From Armigeres subalbatus (Eukaryota; Arthropoda; Insecta; Diptera; Culicidae), in assembly GCF_024139115.2 (NCBI RefSeq), contig NC_085141.1, forward strand, positions 34,230,120-34,294,119: a stretch of 64,000 nucleotides of DNA. The letters run 5' to 3'. The notes beneath the pieces were generated by a model, which saw only the letters and a list, made by a program, of their open reading frames with translations, did no database searches and was not told the DNA's origin. Below are positions 34,190 to 45,451 of this stretch, piece by piece. How positions within the stretch are numbered: the first letter of the stretch is position 1; every line of letters starts with the position of its first letter. Made by a program: the position numbers and the translations under genes.

Positions 34190-35215
34190 ATGTGAATAAT
34201 TTAGATATTTTGTATTTGAATATTGCCTTGGTTTGTCTACAAACTACGTTGCACTACGTAAGATTGTAGAAGATAAACGTCCACTTTTAGTATTTCTCTG
34301 AAACTCATATTGTTAACAGAAGCATTTGATCAATATAGTATTCAGGAGATGTAGTGTTTGCTGCTTTGTCTATCATCATTCGAGACACACCGGCAGATTT
34401 GCTATTTATGTCAAAAAGAAGTCAATTCAGTTCAAGCTTCAATTGAACAGAAGTTTGCGTCGCTATTGGTTCTTAAGGCATTGCAGTTGTACGTGGCATG
34501 AGAAATTGGGTAAGAGGTCATGCACTTGTGCATTACGTAAACACTTTTTCTGGGATTTCGGCCCCCCCTCCCCCTATGTGAGTTTTTTCCTTTAAAAGAA
34601 TTTTTATGTATATGGAGCCGTAAGATGTTATTGACCATTTACCTCCCCCCATGAAATTGCTTACATCAATATGTGTGCAGCCCCTAATTACGGTATTTTA
34701 TATCACTCTCCCAGTGCTAATGACCAGCATTTTTGGAAATTTTTGAAAACTGGTTAGAGGAGTCGTTTATGGATCCCTGATATATTAAATGTTATTGCTG
34801 GCGATTTTTAATATCCAATTGGTGTGACGATTCAAATTCAGAATCATTTGAAGCGATTAGTTGACTTTTAATTTTAAAACAAAAGTAAAAGTAAGTAGTA
34901 TACGCGTATGTTCTCGGCACAGTAGAACTTTGATTGATCATGTTTACTCTAGCTTTGATTCTGTCACCTAGTGTTTACGAATTGTGATTTAAAAGTAACA
35001 GATCATGAAACACTAGTCTCATTAGCATTACAGATGACAGTATTAATAATAACGATTTGAGTAAAACTTAAGTGCTGCTGGAAAATATTCGAAACAAGCA
35101 ATTACGAACCTTATCAGAAACAAACGTGGATTTTCCGAGAAAATACTGGTAATTTAGATCAAAGAGCAGCTGTTATCACGAGTCTTAAAATCCTGTACCA
35201 ATCAATTAGTTGAAC
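34190..35215 (+). pseudogene. CR1/L2-like APE-type endonuclease, degenerate, interrupted by a MITE
   Basis: Fragments in different frames match the endonuclease order. The N-terminal block runs LYLNI to LLVFL.ETHIVN (34220-34320). A HTGRFAIYVKKK block follows near 34390. After the MITE come YGILYHSPSANDQHF (34692-34736), the SRTLIDHV-like block near 34915-34945 and KVTDHETLVS near 34992-35022. No continuous frame exists. The order and spacing support the assignment more than any single block does. Confidence 0.6.
34513..34684. mobile_element. MITE with TA duplication, second copy of the 6.27-kb family
   Basis: TA at 34511-34512 and 34685-34686 flank 172 bp, the same length as the copy at 6266-6437. 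The left end contains GTGCATTACGTAAACAC and the right end is a GGGGCTG..-type terminus in reverse. The flanking endonuclease sequence (..RNW / YGILYHSPS..) continues across it, so the insertion post-dates the LINE. Confidence 0.65.
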
Positions 35216-35229
35216 AGAAATTAGTAACT

Positions 35230-37250
35230 TTGAATAATTCAAACAGCTGGTACAATCTAGATCTTTTACGTCTTAAACGTAAAAGAGATAAGTTGTACAA
35301 AAAATGTCGTAAAAGTAATAATGAAAATCATTGGAATAGGTACCAGGTTGCGCGGAATAAATATTCGCAATGTTTAAAGCATACTCGATGCGAATATATT
35401 CAGAGGAAAATTTATCAGCATCAAAACAACAGCAAAGAGTTATGGAAAATATTAAAATCTTTGTTAAAACCTAGTTCTTGTAAACCGCGATCCATAACTT
35501 TTAATGGCACATTAGAAGAGTCAGAAGAAGTAATTGCGGCTAAATTGAATGATTATTTTGTCGACAGTGTTTCAACCATTAAGCGATCTATCGAGTTAGT
35601 GGATGAACCTGACGAAATAAAACAGCCAGTCGACAGTAACTTAAGATTCGAAAGTTTTCACCCATAACATTTCAAGAACTTGAAACGATTTGTTTTAATT
35701 TAGGAAAACGGCTGGTATTGATAATGTTAATGCTAAAATTATACAAGATTGCTTTCATGTCATCGGACACAACCTGCTGGACCTGATAAATGAATCATTG
35801 CAAACTGGGCACGTGCCGCAAGTTTGGAAGGAATCGTTAGTGATTCCAATTCAAAAAGTTGCTGGAACGATTAAAGCCGAAGAGTTTCGTCCCATCAACA
35901 TGTTGCACACAATAGAGAAAATTTTAGAACTTGTTGTGAAAGGCCAGCTACTTATGTATTTAAATAGTAATAGCTTGTTAATACCGGAACAATCGGGATA
36001 CCGGGAGGGTCACTCCTGCGAAACCGCTTTGAACTTGGTATTAGCTAAATGGAAAGAAAGCATAGAGCGTAAAGATATTACTGGTACTGTGTTCTTGGAT
36101 CTGAAACGAGCTTTTGAGATAATTTCTAGGCCCTTATTGTTGAAAACTATAGAGCGCTTTGGAATTTCAGGCCCTGGTATACAATTGGTTTAAAAGTTAC
36201 TTGTCTGACAGAACTAAATGGACTGTTTTTAATGATTCTCAGTATCTCGTCCTGTGGAGAACAATTTAGAGTGCCACAGGGAAGTGTATTAGCCTCCCTT
36301 TTGTTTATTGCGTGTATATAAAATGACATATGACGGGTTCTACGTTTTTGTGGATATAAATTTATTTGCAGACGATACTGTGTTATCTATTGCAGCTAGA
36401 GACTTAGAAGATGCGATTGAACGCTTGAATGAAGATTTGCATTCTTCAAGTAGATGGATGAAGTACAAACAGTTGAAATTGAATATTAGTAGAACAAAGT
36501 ATATGCGATTATTTCGCGAAATCGTTCAATAGATAATGTCTTCTAGAAAAATTCGATGATGAGACACTTGATCGCGTACAAAATTAAATATTCTATGGCG
36601 TGATTATTGATGATAAATTGACATTTGACCAACACATTGACAATGTCATCAAGAAAATAGCCAAGAAGTATGGAATCCTCTGTCGACTGAAAAAACGAAT
36701 TAAATATTGCTATGTATCACAGTTGTACAAATCAATCATCTCTCCTCACTTGGACTTTTGTCCTTCCATTTGTTTTATTTTTTTTAATCTTTATTTCTGT
36801 GTTTTTTAATCTACAGATTAAGTTCAACACCAGTCCTTCCATTTTGTTTTTAGCAAATCATTACAAATATCGAGATTGGCAGCGTTTGCAGAATAAGTTT
36901 ATGCGTTTGATTTTGAGATGTAGCAGATTCACTTCCCTAACTTTTTGTTGGATGCTTTGCAGTGGCTCTCGGTGAAGCTAAAGAATTGTGTATTTGACAA
37001 TGGTGTTCATTTTTAAAGTACTTAACGGATTGTTGCCTCGATATTTGTGTGATCGAATTGAAAGAGTAAGCGACATTCATAGATATAACCCTAGAAACGC
37101 GGGAAGATATAAGAACACCGTACTTTTTGTATGGAGCTTCATACAAATTCTTTTGTTTTTAAAGGTATCAATTATTTCCAATTCGATGCCTACACATATC
37201 AAAACGCAACTACACTATCACAGCTTAAGAGACTTTGTGTGTCACACGTA
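35230..37250 (+). pseudogene. CR1/L2-like reverse transcriptase, degenerate
   Basis: Blocks in order are a linker (WYNLDLLRLKRKRDKLYKKC, LWKILKSLLKP), EEFRPINMLHTIEKILE (about 35878-35928) and PEQSGYREGHSCETALN. Motif A is GTVFLDLKRAFEIISRPLLL (about 36084-36143), and motif B is EQFRVPQGSVLASLLF. The catalytic FADDTVLS is at about 36364-36387. The thumb is GVIIDDKLTFDQHIDNV (36600-) and LYKSIISPHLDFCPS. At least four frame changes are needed. The motif A phrase and FADDT suggest the CR1/L2 group, not Jockey, which usually has YADDT. Confidence 0.85.
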
Positions 37251-38870
37251 AAGCTGCCTTTTAAGCAGCTACTTAGTTGACTTTTTATAATTCAATAAAT
37301 TTTGTATCTTTGACGAAGTTTGACCTACGGATTGTTTGTTTGGACAATTGTATTTTTTTATTTATTGAGGCAATTGATAAACTGTTTTGTTCGCCTCGAT
37401 GATGATGATGATGGATTTTATATATATTGACGTAATTGTAATTTGACCTTTTTTTGTGTAGCCCATAAAAAAAGTTTTCTGAGTTCCCGCGCGCGTAAAG
37501 CAGATATGGATGATTTTAAAATTTATGTGCCAGTCTTGCGCATTTTCAACTGTTTGAATGATTCTTCGGATTAGTGTAATGGGCTATCTGGTAGAGTTTT
37601 GTTCCTGTGGCTACCTGAAACTTTTGATATCGACGCCGGAAAGCGGTAAATACAAGTTTTTAGTTTTGTTGATTTACCCCTAGATTATTAATTTATTGAT
37701 GCTACGAGTGATAAAACGTTAAGTATTGTCTTGTATAAACATGAAACGCGACTCTTGGTGGAACTTTTGAAATTCTGTGCGAGAGGTATCGTTACAAGTT
37801 TTGCATTTTAGTATAAACTCGAAAGTATCACTACCGGATGCTTATGAGGAATCTGTAGATGAAAAACAACAGTTTTTTTCTCTTAATTTACCTTTTTTGC
37901 TGGATAGTAATGAAAAGTTAAGTAATTCATATTCGTGATGGTAATCAGATCGTTTTTTGCTTTTTTGCAAATCTGATTAAATTCGTTATTATATCATTCA
38001 ATTAATTATCTTAAAGATAAATCGTCTAGCTCAAACCTTTGTAGGGGTATGTGGCGGGACCATCATCATCATCACCATTGTTCAGCCAGTCATAACCATT
38101 CAACACTGGGAAAAATATAAGAAAATAATGTCAAAACGATAATGCTCAAAACTGATGATGGGTTTGATGAAAATTCTTTATGAATTTATGTTCGACCTTT
38201 CGGATACTCTGAATAACCGGTTGCGATATTATTCTGCCATCAACAATATCACACATGCAGCGAGTAGTAAATAATCACACATATTGAATTGACATTTATT
38301 TACATATATCAAAAAACAATCTAGTATATAGGAAATCTGTAAATAAAAAATAACTAAAATTTTTAAATTATTAGTATCATCAATTCAAGCCATCACGGTT
38401 TCTTTTTAATCGGAAAAAGCATAAACTATTATCATGTTTTCTTCCCACTATGCGATAGCGTTCCTGGTAAAGGTGAAATCCAATGGTTATAGAAGGACGA
38501 CGGTTTAAGAAGTGATGTCTAATGTTTGCTTATATTACTCTACTATTCAAACTCAATTCTGATTCCAACCTTTTTAGAGCATCAAGCATCATAGTCAGGA
38601 ACAGAGATTTTTGAACATTGAGCATTCAAAGCACATTGATGGAACTTCCCCAATGTGCTGAAATGTGATAAACTAAAACGTTAGTTCTGACCTTCAAATA
38701 AAAGTGGTAAACAAATAAATAGGCCAAGTCGAATATTAGTTGGATTAAATGCTGAAATGAAATCTGTCTCAGCGAATTATTTAGCATCCATTTTATTCAG
38801 CTATGAAGATTACTAAATCAACAGTAATCGGACTTAGATGCTTATTTGTAGCTTGTCGTTGCTGAAAAGT

Positions 38871-39600
38871 TCCTGTTCGTGGAGCTTCCTGCCATCGGGA
38901 AGCTTCTAGTCGAGTAGGCTAGGATCCACCGCCGGGGACTATGCCCAGTAGTTCGTAACGCGTTGAATAATCGGCTTTGGGTAGTCGAAGCGCCAGTGAA
39001 CCGGACGCTATGCTCCTACCCGGAATCTCTGGACCGACTTTGCATCCAACCGGTTTCCTGTTGAGGTGAGAAAGTGCTCCTGGACTCCTTATCTAGGGTG
39101 AGGCATTAGTGTTGACACCGCAATAAACGTCCACGGTCGTCGGTTTCGGGGAAGCTCGCCGCCGGGGGACTTCCCGTCGGAGTAGGATTGATTCGCCGCC
39201 GGGGGACTATCTGAGTTGCGAGCGAGCACGTCGAGAGCTAAATGGCTCAAAGATGCAGTGAGTGCTGAATGGCATGAGGAAGAGAGTCAGTGAGCGCAAA
39301 GGTCAAGAGAAGCGCAAACCGAATAAAAAATGCTTGATGAGAAAAATGTAGCGAACTAGGCTGTGCTTGCTAGAGGCTGCACACGTGAAGTGCATGAGCA
39401 CAGGCCCCTCCGAAGTATTGCCATCCAGTAAGTCCCGGGGGAACAGGGTATGAGAAGAGAAGGTAACTCTGGCAACCTTCTGTTACTGGGGTGGATTTAT
39501 TGGTCCGGCGGTCTGGCATTCTGCCTAACGCGTCAACCCCACTCCCTGGGTGATAATTTCATCCTCTAAAAAACACAGACACACCCTCGGCCCTCGCCTG
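38871..39600 (+). other. GC-rich R1/LOA-type 3' UTR sequence
   Basis: Related motifs recur: GGATCCACCGCCGGGGACTA at about 38921, and GATTCGCCGCCGGGGGACTA at about 39190 with GGGGGACTTCCCGTCGGAG just before it. They resemble the UTR at 31610-31680, suggesting tandemly repeated UTR modules. This is the continuation of the R1/LOA element on the far side of copy B. Non-coding. Confidence 0.5.
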
Positions 39601-40400
39601 AGTGTTCTGTATGCGCATGTTTAGAGGAAACGGTGGAACACGTGTTGCTCGTGTGCCCCCGTTTTCGCACAATGCGTGACCACATGCTTGCTACATGCGG
39701 TCTGGACACCACCCCCAGACAACCTAGTTCGGAGGATGTGGCAAAGATGAAGTTGGCTGGAACGCCGTTTTATCATCTATCGTCCAAATCGTCTCGGAGC
39801 CGCTACAGAAGGTGGCGCGTGGACCCGAATGGCTAGTTCAGGCTCAAATAAGAGGTGGTCCAAGGGTTCGGAGTCGGCTTCATGGGTCATACTGGTGCCT
39901 TGTTGTCGAACTCGATCCTTTTATCGAACAAGTGGCCGCGCGAAGAATAACATGGTATCGTCGCTTTCGCGGCATCGGTCAACCGAGCGGGTTCCGAGCC
40001 CGAGAACGGAAAGGGGTCCTCGTCAAGGCTGGGGCAGGCGTAGGCACCACGTCGGCAAGTCCCTCTGTGTGTTGGTGAATAGACCCTATCGCAGAGAGGT
40101 CAATTTGGGGTGCACGAGGCATCATCATTCTTGATGCCAGTCGTGCACAGGGAAGCAGGCGCGAAGTTGACTCTTCCCACCTTCTGAGGGCAAAGGGCGT
40201 GGAGCCGGCAATGCGCTGGCACGATACCATGGTGTTCTTCTAAAAAAGCGAGTTACGATGTTCGGTGCTGCAAGGACACGCAGCTAACCTCGAGGGTGCG
40301 TTGTGCACTGGCCCCCTTGAAGCATTACTTGCTGGTTGTACTGAAGGCACGATGGGCTTGGCGGCATGGAAACGGTTTGCAGTGTTAAGTTAAATGCTAT
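39601..40400 (+). pseudogene. R1/LOA-type LINE 3' end, second fragment
   Basis: The frame gives PECSVCACLEETVEHVLLVC then PRFRTMRDHMLATCGL (about 39601-39700), the CCHC-like zinc cluster at the C-terminus of R1/LOA ORF2. Only this terminus survives. About 560 bp of GC-rich 3' UTR follow to near 40400, where composition shifts to AT-rich DNA. Frames of about 100 codons at 39812-40230 lie in this UTR and are not supported. Confidence 0.7.
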
Positions 40401-41793
40401 AACACCAAGTAGGACACAAAGATAAACCAGTACAGCCATCCAATTGAGAAACCGATCACAGAGTACACACTGAGTTGCATCTATGTATCGATTTATCTTT
40501 CGTGAATTTTTCTACTTATGTGCGTTTAGTATTGCAATAAGATATTTGAATTGCAGAACTTACTTTTCAATCTCGAGCAGAATTCAAAGACCACTTTTTA
40601 GGTTTAAAAAGACTTCCTGAAATACTTATCAAGTCGTTTCAGAAAAAATACCCCTAAAAATCCCACAAATATTTACAATTTCCATTCGAATCGCTGTTTG
40701 ACTTCGAAATCCCCAGATCTCAGTTCAATTGACTTTACAGAATTTGAAATCGAAATATCTGTAAGCCAAGTATCTGTAAGTAAGTAACATCAAGTCAATC
40801 AGTGGAAACAAATGGGGTAATACGATCATGCCTTCTTTATCCGTAAATCAGAGCTTGTTTATTTGAAAACCGCTCCAACTTAATCGTACAAAAGTCGATG
40901 TATTAACGGTTAAACACTCCAGCAAATCCATTCCACAGTTCTTCCCGCTTTTACGGAACCACAAAAACAGCAAGCAAGGTGCATTTAAGCCTAGCGCAAA
41001 ATCTCCAAATTATACACCCGACTATAGTTTCCATTAGCATGCTGTTTTAACCTATTCTCGGCATATTTTGCGCTAATCACAAAACAAAGCGAAGAGAATC
41101 ATTGGAATAACAAAGCTGAAAACCTTCCGTTCGGCGAAGAGAAAACGGTTCGATTAAGTGCTGCGGCGCGGGCCTCTAATGGCTTCATTCGACCACCATC
41201 CATCCATCCGTTCCATGATCTCGAGCTGGCGGGCAAAGCGCGCGCGCGAATATCGGCTTGGTATTAACACGCTTTGGCCTCTCTGGCGAAATACGCCACG
41301 GTTAATGCAGAAGCTTGCAACACCCTCTGATCAGCATCACGCTCTGGTCGGGCGGAACGTGGAATTCGGTTTTTAATCGATTCTTAGTTTGTTTTATTTG
41401 TGCAACAATCGGGGTCAATTTGAAAAATAAAACCTTCTCGCCAGATCACCATCACACACTCCGATAGCACCAACTTGAAGGTTTTTTTTTTAGCTCAGCT
41501 CATGCTTACGAGGTGTCTTGCCGTAAAAATGATGCAACGGCTCAGAAGCCTACGTAAAATAAATACTGTAAAATGGAGTAGGAAATGCAAGAGTGGTGGC
41601 GCATGTGCTACGTCATGATAGATACAATCTAAATAACTGAATCAACTAATGGTATATGAATAACTATTAATTATCGTTTATCAGATAAATGCCGATACGA
41701 AATCTCACTTAAGCCCCTCGTAGTCAAATCAAATACGCCAGCTTAATCAACAACAACCGATTGAGCTGAAACTTTCAGATTGATTTTCTCACC
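40401..41793. other. No recognisable gene
   Basis: A GC-richer island near 41150-41350, containing GCGGGCAAAGCGCGCGCGCG, has a 72-codon frame without recognisable domains. The rest is AT-rich. Confidence 0.4.
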
Positions 41794-41815
41794 CAAAGCC
41801 AATGTTCTTGAGGAT

Positions 41816-42442
41816 TGCGGGCTTGGTAGTCATATGGCTACTGCTTCTTGCCTCATACGCAGGAGGTCGTGGGTTCAATCCCAGGTCCGTTCCATTCTCC
41901 TACTTTGTATCTTTCTTTATTTCTCATGTTCTAGCAATAGCTAGAACGGGAAATGGACTTCCATACCGTTTCCATTACTATTCCTATACCTTTCAACTTG
42001 AGTATTCTAACAGTAATCTGCTAGAATTGGAAATGAACTTATAGAGCTCGTTTCCACTACATCCAATTAAAAATTCCATCAGTTACCTTTCTCCCATCTA
42101 TCACATTGGCAGCTCGTTAACCAGGACGGACCTCTGCCTCTCCAACCTAACCCAGAAATTCCAACAAATTCCTGCATGAACTCGTGGCAAGTGCAGAGGT
42201 ATATTCGGTTTGCAGGGCGAATGATTGCATCATCATTTCCTCCCCTTCCCTATATTGACTCTGCATTCTGACGTGGCAGGCGCCAGTATGACTTAATAAA
42301 TGAGATCACCAGCATTTGCTACATTGAAGATGTGTGCTAGTCCTGGAGCAAACATCTGTTGATTCCTGTGCAAGAACAGCTGATCTGGTCATAATGGGGT
42401 AGCAACTACGAGCAGTCAATCAAGCTCAAGCTCAAGCTCGCT
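41816..42442 (+). mobile_element. tRNA-related SINE, long TCAAGC-tailed family, copy 2
   Basis: It has the same organisation as copy 1 at 9229: box-A-like GGCTTGGTAGTCATATGGC, a B box in GGGTTCAATCCCAGG, the same body, and the AAGCTC tandem tail. Flanking 22-bp direct repeats at 41794-41815 and 42443-42464 differ at one base (CCAATGTTC against CCAAAGTTC). This copy keeps the 12-bp head segment missing in copy 1. With two copies and two duplications, the element ends are defined to the base. Confidence 0.88.
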
Positions 42443-42464
42443 CAAAGCCAAAGTTCTTGAGGAT

Positions 42465-45451
42465 CCCGGTAGAATTCGACCGCATATTTTTTCTTCCGAA
42501 ACTGGGTTACAAACAAACACACACACCATTAGCCTCGAGGACAGTGGAACTGTTTTCCATTGAACCCAGCAACTTTCAGGAACTCTCATAACCGGGTAAA
42601 TTAAACTTTCATTCTGGGTTTCTTTGTTAATGCGGCCAGAACAATAATAATAAGATACTTTATTCCCAAATCACGAAATAATTTCGATACCAGACTCTGT
42701 TTCTAATAAGATAAGATCGACCTTAACCCTTTTTCCCATGATAGCTGTAGAGCTCCATCAAATTCTGCACCTTCTAATTTTTATCGAATTGTTTCAAAAA
42801 CAGCTTTATGGTCTCCTTGGATAGCTTATATAATCAATTTTGTGTAAAAATAGTGAAAGTATTGAAAACAATCATGTAACTATTGATTTACAATCAAAAA
42901 CTTTTTCTTTTCGTTTTCCACTAATTTCATGTACCTATGCCAAATAGCTTTTGTTCTAGTATTTTTCTTAAAAGAGGGAAGGAAAAGGTTAAGAATCAGT
43001 TTATGATGGGTTTTACCTGGTTTACCCACAATCGCTGACTTAGCCTGAAATTTTTCGAATTTGTTTGAAGGCTATGGCTTAATGCCACTAGGCAGGTGAC
43101 CAACCAAGTGTGGAAAGTTATTAAATTTCGTCGTCTCACTGAAGCAGTTTCCTCGATATATATGCTTCTAGACTTTCATTTGAGGCAACTTCAAGTTGGT
43201 ATGTAGCTGTGAAGATATGGTTATGCAAACCTAAATTAGCAACTATTGGTTTTTAACGAAATTATACAAGACGTTTGGAGCCGGTTCATTTAAATGGTGT
43301 GATGTAAAGAGGATTGCCACTGTGACGTCTCATTAGTCTGTTGTGGTAATGAGTGAAAACAAACGATTGGCTTGGTTTGGGCAGCTTATTAGATAAATTG
43401 ACTGAAGGTAACCTTTATTAGCATTGGGTTATTTTGAGGCTTCAGCTGATGGAATAATTTTAATATCTAGACTGTAATTCCTTAGTATTACGAGGTTAGA
43501 TCAGTGCTCCTGCAATCAAATGGTTCACGATGAACTAAAATCTTTAGGAGTAAAAATGCAAAAATGTTCGTTTACCGATACTAATTTCCATACAAAAATC
43601 AAACGCGATGCGGAAAGCAAGGAAGCAACCAATCCAGTCCAAATTGTGCACAGTTTTTTGAGACCGCAAATGGTTTCGAAAAACCATTGATTTGAAAAAA
43701 TGACCACGATGCCCTGCCTCACTGGTTATAGAATTTGAAAGCTTCAGAAGTGAACACTACTGTGAAGTCACTTGGAGGGTTGAACAAAAATTTAAGTTCC
43801 CCAAAATAACATCATGATTATCAGTTGATTATCATTCAGAACCAGTGTAAGCTGTTGAAGAACGCGGAAAATAACTCGCGAAATTCGGAAAAACTCACGG
43901 AAGAAAAACACGAACGTAACAAACACAAGTATCTATTATCGTATATTAAAAAAATGGTTTCTATATACACTACTGCAATGTTTAGAATGCACTCAACGAG
44001 CTGCTTTTTGGCCGGGCGGAATTGGTTTACGGTCAACCTTAGGGGATTTCTATAGAGTATTCTCGTATAGATGTTGTGAAGGTATTTTCATCAAGTTAAC
44101 AATCAATCGATTATGTTCATCATTCGGAGCCACGTGTTTGTTAGAATCAACCAGCCATATGCGGATCCTTTCGAAGGTGTGGGTGGGGTGAATAAACTAA
44201 TTTGTGGAAATCAATATCAAAGGAAATATTCGAAGGATTTAGATTGGCCGGTATTCACAGCGAACATCTCCAGTTAAACGAGAAAACTAAAATTACACCT
44301 TCGTAACATAAGGTCTGATTCATATTTAAATTAGGGCAGCTATGTGCCGCTGTCATTATTTGTTGTCAGTCAGTCAAAGGAATAATAAATAGACTAGACT
44401 GGATAACGCCTTCAATTATAATTCTTACTACTGACGCCAAATTATAAATGAAGCAATTACGCCAAAAATGCTGGTGCCCCAACTTTACCTAAAGTGACCA
44501 GACGTCCCGGATTATGCGGGACAGTCCCGGATTCAGTCTACACATGTCCCGCGTTGCCAGACGTCCTGGAAAACGTCCCGCATTCCATGATGAATCTGTA
44601 AAGTCTGGATAATGTATGGAAATCTAGAAAATCTAGATCCGAATAATCAGAAGAAAAAGAATGCTTCAATGAAGATTTGAATAATTGTAATAATCTAGAA
44701 ATTTTCCGTAAGTAGTAGAAAATCTAGGCATTCTGAAGGAACAACAAAAGTTGAGTCTGAAGCATTATATTAATTTGGAGGGTCTGCTTTCAACTCAAAC
44801 TGGATAGTTGCAACAGTTTTGCAGTTATAGATCAATAAACTTCAATAAAAGCTGCATTACACTGCATAATCAAATGCACTTTTATTGCTTCTTACGTCGA
44901 CTGACAACCGTTTAGCACCTAAAAAACGTTGAAGTTTTCCTAACGGCATGTTGTTGTGTTGAACGACATGCAAAATATGTTAAAATTTAAGTATCCTCAA
45001 ATCAGCGAAAATTTAACGACCTGCAAAACGGAAATACCTAGTACCTAGTAAAAATATATTAGCGTATTTGTTTCTGTGAAATCGAGTAGTTGTACAGACA
45101 CAGAGTGTTGTATTGTAGGTTAATTAATCATTCATGTGGCCAACGAGGGCTAACATAAAATATCTCCATCCTGGGCGGCTGCTCGCTTTAGCCTTGAACT
45201 GGGCCCAGATCAGATTCCTGTTGACTTCCTTTATTTCTTTGATGAGACTACGTCGTCACAAGCCGCTTACTTGCAGATTTCGTCTCATGTCTTTCGTAAT
45301 GTGTGGCTAGAGGTGTCGCAAATTAATAGATTACTTCGATTAATTGATTCATCGTTGTTATAATCGAATTAATTTTGAATCGATTACTACTCAACGATGA
45401 TTCGATTCAATAATCGTCAAGAATCGAGAGTAATCGATTATCTAAGACGAG
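42465..45451. other. No recognisable gene; scattered repeat remnants
   Basis: 43540-43710 resembles 3780-3990 (old repeat). At 44487-44590 the motif GACCAGACGTCCCGGA and GTCCCG recur several times in a repeat-like patch. At 45315-45440 a series of TAATCGATTA / AATCGATT motifs suggests an eroded palindromic element. No frame over 80 codons has family features. Confidence 0.45.

Larger units (their letters stand above)
32330..38078 (+). mobile_element. CR1/L2-like LINE, about 5.7 kb, degenerate
   Basis: It contains, in order on the + strand, a PHD-like/zinc-knuckle ORF1, a degenerate APE-type endonuclease and a reverse transcriptase, followed by about 800 bp of AT-rich 3' sequence. Its placement inside copy B, compared with the uninterrupted copy A, gives its limits to within about 10-20 bp. 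A short ACCATT is present on both sides and may be the target duplication. GATGATGATGATGG and CATCATCATCATCACC trinucleotide runs occur at 37398 and 38063. The clade is inferred from the RT and ORF1 style. Confidence 0.75.
31770..38870. mobile_element. Long non-coding repeat, copy B, split by a CR1/L2-like LINE
   Basis: The left part (31774 CCCAACAAACATTCACT to about 32320) and the right part (about 38079 to 38870) together align with copy A. The alignment breaks at TTTATTTCAACCATT on the left and resumes at CACCATTGTTCAGCCAGTCA on the right, exactly around the LINE. Copy B is itself inserted between R1/LOA 3'-end segments (up to 31770 and from 38871). Its own right terminus is eroded, so its target duplication cannot be read. 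Confidence 0.75.

Noticed and set aside
39812..40134. Overlapping frames of about 100 codons
   Set aside because: They lie in the GC-rich 3' UTR of an R1/LOA fragment and show no family features.
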